A DNA stretch of 64,000 nucleotides from NCBI GenBank assembly GCA_026874595.1, contig CM049308.1, forward strand, positions 78,170,124 to 78,234,123, written 5' to 3'. Of this stretch, positions 59,553-64,000 are shown piece by piece (within the stretch, counting starts at the first letter, position 1; each line of letters opens with the position of its first letter). This DNA is from Sipunculus nudus (taxonomy: Eukaryota > Annelida > Sipuncula > Golfingiida > Sipunculidae). A program made the translations under genes and the position numbers. The notes under the pieces were generated by a model. The model was not told where the DNA came from, did not search any database, and was given only the letters and a program-made list of their open reading frames with translations.

Positions 59553-60851
59553 ATTGTATCGCCAGACATAGTCTGGAGATACTATGGTTTAGGCACGGTC
59601 GCGCCGCCGCCGCCGCCGCCGCCGCAGAGATTTCTTTTGGACACAATAACTCAAAAAATATTTCACGGATCTTTACCAAACTTGGTATATGTATAGATAT
59701 GGGTGAGAGGACGCCTATTTAAAATGAGGTCATGAACTCAACTAGGAGAGTGACCTTGACCTTGAATAGGTTCAATTTTGGGGAAAATCACACAAATTCT
59801 TAAATATCTCAAGAAAACTTGCATGGATTGATCCCAAAATCAAGTTGATCGAAGATCATGGATAGGGTTGTCATGTTCCAGAAACTGGTGGCGCCACCTA
59901 TTATTCTTTACTTGTTTTCATGCCGTTTAATATCCCCAAAATTGCTACTTGACAGTACTGTGAGCATTATAAGTCAAAAACTAAGGGACAGATTTCTTTC
60001 ATATTATGCAAATACATAGATATGGGTTATGGGATGATGTTTATTTAAATTGGGGTCATGACCTTTCCTATGAGAGTGGCCTTGACCTTGAATATTGCCA
60101 TATATGGTGAAAATCACACAAAATCATTAATTTCTCAATAAGGGATGCATTGATTGGTCCAAAAATCAACTTGACCGAAGATCTCGGATAGTAATGTCAT
60201 GTACCAGAAACAGGTGGCGCCACCTGTTATTCTTTTACTTGTTTTCGTGCCGTTTAATACCCCATTATTGCCACTCAACAGTACATTTATAACCTGTGAG
60301 CATTATAAGTCAAAAACTAATGGACAAATTTCTTTCATATTATGCATATACATGGATATGGGTTATAGGATAATGTTTATTTGAATAGGGGTCATGACCT
60401 TTCCAATGAGTGGCCTTGACCTTGAATATTGCCATATATGGTGAAAATCACACAAAATCATTAATTTCTCAATAAGGGATGCATTGATTGGTCCAAAAAT
60501 CAACTTGAACGAAGATCTTGGATAGTGTTGTCATGTACGGGAAACAGGTGGTGCCACCTGTTATTCTTTTACTTGTTTTTGTGCTGTTTAATACCCCATC
60601 ATTGCCACTTAACAGTACTGTGAGCATTATAAGTCAAAAACTAATGGACAGATTTCTTGCATATACATAGACATGGGTTAGGGGATGATGTATTTTGAAA
60701 TTTGGATCATGACCTTTTCTATGAGAATGACCTTTTCTATGAGTGTGGTCTGATATTAATTGTTGCTGAAGATGGGGGGCCTATTCTTAAAGGGGGGGGG
60801 GGTTAATTGTCTGGCGATACTATGGCACCTGCGGTGCCAAGAAATATTTAG
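59553..60851 (+). mobile_element. Helentron-like element, TATCGCCAGACA ends
   Basis: The 5' arm TATCGCCAGACA (59557-59568) is the exact reverse complement of TGTCTGGCGATA (60808-60819). The 5' hairpin's second arm is AGTCTGGAGATACTATGG. The 3' end has the hairpin GGCAC-CTGCG-GTGCC (60824-60838), then TTAG (60848-60851, CTAG mutated). A (GCC)n tract lies at about 59602-59626. The core has about three monomers of 326-334 bp with the palindrome: exact at 59887 and 60213, variant GGTGGTGCCACC at 60547. Monomers resemble those of the elements at 14012 and 18398. No ORF of note. Confidence 0.83.
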
Positions 60852-61921
60852 TTCTTTTTTTATTTTTACCATTTTCATTACCAACATTTTCTTGACACTT
60901 CTTCATTTATATCACAAACATAATATTATTTGAAATAGTTTGATAAGAATCTGATAATAATTAATAATGCACCATTATAATTGTACAGATTATATAGTAA
61001 ACCACTTTCAGTGTCAATATTGTGTTGTTAAAGTAATAACAATTATCAATATTCACAAATTCCCTACTAGCTAATTATCTGTAGCCTAACTCTCCTTCAA
61101 AATGCATCAAAGTTTCAATGTACTCAGTCATTAGTTACCTCCATCCCATAATAGCTGTATTCAGATATGGAATTCATATATTTTTTTTTTTTTCAAAACA
61201 TTTGGTACAGTCCTTCAGATAGTGTTCTTGAGTTAATAATGTCTTGCTTGTGTTTTATCTGTAGTCATTGCGTGTTTTGATTAATTATTAAAGTTGGGCT
61301 TCTTGTTTACAAAGGACCTGCCTCTGAAGCAGAAATCACATTGTTCCATGATAATGAACTGATAGTATGTACTCCAGGGCACATACTGTAATGAATTGTG
61401 TTACATTGTTTGAGCAGTTTGGACAGTGGACATATTGTATGTATTAAGTAAGCTACTGATGTTTCCAGAAGAATGGACCTAGACATGAAAGATCATACTT
61501 GTTGACTGATGTGAATATTAATAGCAACCTTCACGTGGTGTTTTTCTCATTATTTGAACAAAGAATGCAACTTCTCCTTCTTAAATTATGTATCACTTTT
61601 TGCTTTTTGTTATGTACTGATATTTAATGCATAAACTAGCTCCCAGGGTATGTATAATTTAGCTGACAGTCTACTGAAGTATGGTAGGCCCGATGGCCTG
61701 GATGTCATTGATCACAGTGACAGAAATTTAGAAATATCACAGTAGAAATTGTAGTCCCTAAATGTCAGATTTTATATCAGTTGCTTATGGAGTTAATTCA
61801 CTTCTTTAATCTTGGCTGTTGGCTGTCAGATTTCTGAAACAACTGTCATGAGTCATAATAAATGAATGCATTGTAATGTATGATGAAAACAACTTATTAA
61901 TTTTTGTTTGCTTCTTTTCAG
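60852..61921. other. Intron, no gene seen
   Basis: AT-rich intron ending in the polypyrimidine-AG TTTGCTTCTTTTCAG. Nothing else recognised. Confidence 0.5.
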
Positions 61922-61955
61922 GACACAGGAGGGACTGAGGATCCTGGATATCATG
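61922..61955 (+). CDS. CPSF2: Candidate CPSF2 micro-exon
   Basis: A 34-nt segment lies between a strong acceptor (TTTGCTTCTTTTCAG at 61921) and a donor-like GTAATA (61956). In the phase left by the exon at 16396-16447 it reads DTGGTEDPGYH plus one base, with no stop. An acidic, glycine-rich linker fits the poorly conserved region after PEDF...EEE in CPSF2, and alternative or extra linker exons occur there. There is no conserved motif, so it could be a chance splice-site pair. The next strongly conserved CPSF2 segment (PTKC and following) was not found in the rest of the window. Confidence 0.45.
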
Positions 61956-64000
61956 GTAATATCCCTTGTACACATAAGTATTAACATATATTATTAAGGC
62001 CAAGAAAAAGGTTTCTCAGGCACTTTTGTTTTCAGGATTATCTGCAGGGTTATGGGAATCAGTACAGTACAAGTTTTCAGTAAAAATTTCATATGATCAT
62101 GTGACATCATGATTATAAAAGAATTGTTTTGCTATACAGGTAAAAAAGGAAAATTTAGTGGAATTTTGTTATTTTAATTCCTTGAAACAATGTCCACACA
62201 GGTGTAGCTAAGAGAAGAAAATCTAAATAATTATTTTCTTATGGGGGAGGAGTCAAAATTTGTGTGTGTGGTGCCTGAGAAACCAACCTTTTTGGCCAAA
62301 TGATATTTAAACACTTCATCAAGGTAAGACAAAAACTACAACCAAGCTAGCTTATGGTAGTGCAGAGTTGATTGCATTAGAATAACCTGGGACCTAATTG
62401 ACACACAGATGGATACCAGGTCAGGTGCAGATGCACTTTTATGGGATGGCATTTTAGTCAATGTAGTGCATTTATGTAATATTAATTTCTTGATTATGCT
62501 GCTGAATTTCCAATTATGGACATTTGTTGGAACTTGATTCTACTTGTTATATAGAGAAGCCTGTATTAGAGAGGGTGTAAAGAGGTTTGAAATGACTTAT
62601 CAGGTAACAGCCTCAGGTGTTGGTAATAGAGAGATGCTCATAGTACCAAGATACCATCATAGGGGTTTTCTAAATAATTTATGTCTAAGCAAGGTGAAGA
62701 TGAGAAGAAATTAAAGAGTTCATACAGATTAGTCCAGTAATTAATCCAGAAATGCTAAAAAAAATAGACTTTAATTCCCTTGAGGCAGTAAGACTTTTTC
62801 CAGTTTCATTTTCCTATTGACAAATTGTGTATATTGCAAGGAAGCCTGCAGCATCTAAATGATATAAACAAGAATATGAAAAAAAAAAGTTTTGCAGGAA
62901 TTGATTTTTTATCACTGAACATTTTCTTCTGCTTGATGTCTTTGGCTGAAGGTTTGAAACTTTTATGTTGTGACCTTGCAACCAGACCCTTAATATCACT
63001 AAGAAGACAATCCACAGCTGCTGACAGGCAGTAACTGTTAACCGTCCAGATTACCGACTTAGTAGAACATGGTCAAACTACATCTCCGGCCATTTATGGT
63101 AAACATAGATAAGATTTTGTGACCTTACCAGGGAAAAAAAGCAAGAGTTTTCTATCATAAATAACATTGTTTATGTGGATATGGCAGTTTTTCCAGTGAA
63201 TTGGAAGATTTTTTGCTTGTCCATGTACACCAACCCCACATGCGGAGTCTCATAAAATCGGCAGATGCCCCTTTGAAGAAAAGTTTTATACTCCCGAGCA
63301 GGCCATTCCTGGTCATGCTAGTTAACCAAAGAAACACAATCCAATCAGGTGTATTGTATTTTGCCTCCAAATACATAAGAGTTTTTCTGCCATAAATACT
63401 TAAATGTTCAAAGGTGGCTGGTTTGTTAAATGTTTTATTTCTCCTGTGCATTTGCTCGTGGTATCAAGAATGATCAAAGAAAATATATAAACAATTTTTA
63501 GGACTTCCTTCCCTGCCCTGTCTGATAGTCATGCTTATCTTGCCTGGAAACTGAGGCACCATATTTGGAAAGAAAATTATCCTGCACTGCACACTGTAAT
63601 GTTAATTTATTTATAATTTTTTTTACAAGAAATATGAACACATATATGTTTTGTCTGTATTATTCTCTAGTTGTTTTAAGAATCTATCATTATTACTGTG
63701 ATATTACAAGGACAGAGATATCAGTATATCAGATTAATTGTACACAAGTTTATTCAATTTTTCAAATCAAATTCTGATCTGATTAATTTTAAAAAATATC
63801 AAAATTCCAAAAGACATGGTAATTATGTGAAGCAAATATGGCATTAGGAATTGTAATATGAATGAATTTTAGACTATGCATGGATTAATATAATTTAGAA
63901 ACCATGTTAATCTCCTTTTACAAAGTAGAAACGAGGTTATGTTTTTACCCATATTTTTAGTAATTCTGTTTGTGTTTTGTTGTTTGTGTGTATGCAAGAT
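61956..64000. other. Intron continuing past the window
   Basis: No conserved CPSF2 exon, RNA gene or transposon end is seen. ORFs near 62806-63451 on both strands are overlapping and motif-free. Confidence 0.5.

Noticed and set aside
61956-64000. Next conserved CPSF2 exon (PTKC segment)
   Set aside because: I looked for it in all + frames after 61956 and did not find it. It probably lies beyond the window.

Overview
The window is eukaryotic: AT-rich, intron-dominated DNA from an invertebrate, most likely a mollusc and probably a bivalve. That guess rests on the repeat content (Helitron/Helentron-like elements with tandem-repeat cores resembling the bivalve 'pearl' type, 2A-bearing CR1/L2-like LINEs, RTE and tRNA-derived SINE copies). 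No species can be named from the sequence alone.

Host gene: the only cellular gene I can support is on the + strand. Three short exons (8894-8993, 9645-9748, 16396-16447) join in phase and encode a conserved stretch of CPSF2 (CPSF100), the 100-kDa subunit of the pre-mRNA cleavage and polyadenylation factor. A fourth, 34-nt exon candidate (61922-61955) fits the reading phase but is uncertain. If it is real, the intron before it is about 45.5 kb. Almost the whole window is therefore CPSF2 intron, filled by transposable elements.

Layout: 0-9 kb, intron with an imperfect inverted repeat, a decayed element end and tRNA-like relics. 10.2-12.3 kb, a Helentron-like element with a 180-bp tandem core and a second element inserted in it. 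14.0-14.9, 17.4-17.6 and 18.4-20.1 kb, further Helentron-like elements. 20.2-21.0 kb, a hAT-like non-autonomous element. 22.9-23.1 kb, a SINE. 28.5-33.2 kb, a nearly complete, 5'-truncated non-LTR retrotransposon with ORF1 and a damaged ORF2 carrying a 2A-like motif. 34.7-40.1 kb, a three-level nest (Helentron-like, then a hAT with perfect TIRs and 8-bp TSD, then a TA-flanked TIR element). 41.8-49.6 kb, minisatellites and a second SINE. 49.7-51.2 kb, a hAT-like MITE and an antisense RTE fragment. 52.0-58.1 kb, a four-element Russian-doll nest of Helentron-like elements. 59.6-60.9 kb, one more such element.

The unifying signal is a set of Helentron-like non-autonomous elements with at least six different terminal sequences but the same layout: a 5' terminal hairpin, a tandem-repeat core, a 3' subterminal copy of one hairpin arm, a short 3' hairpin, then CTAG (or CTTG/TTAG) next to a T run. 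Most cores share a perfect 12-bp palindrome, GGTGGCGCCACC (13 exact copies). Several also carry runs of AGGTCA nuclear-receptor half-sites. One copy retains a decayed endonuclease-like fragment just upstream of its 3' end, which is expected if the family descends from an autonomous Helentron.
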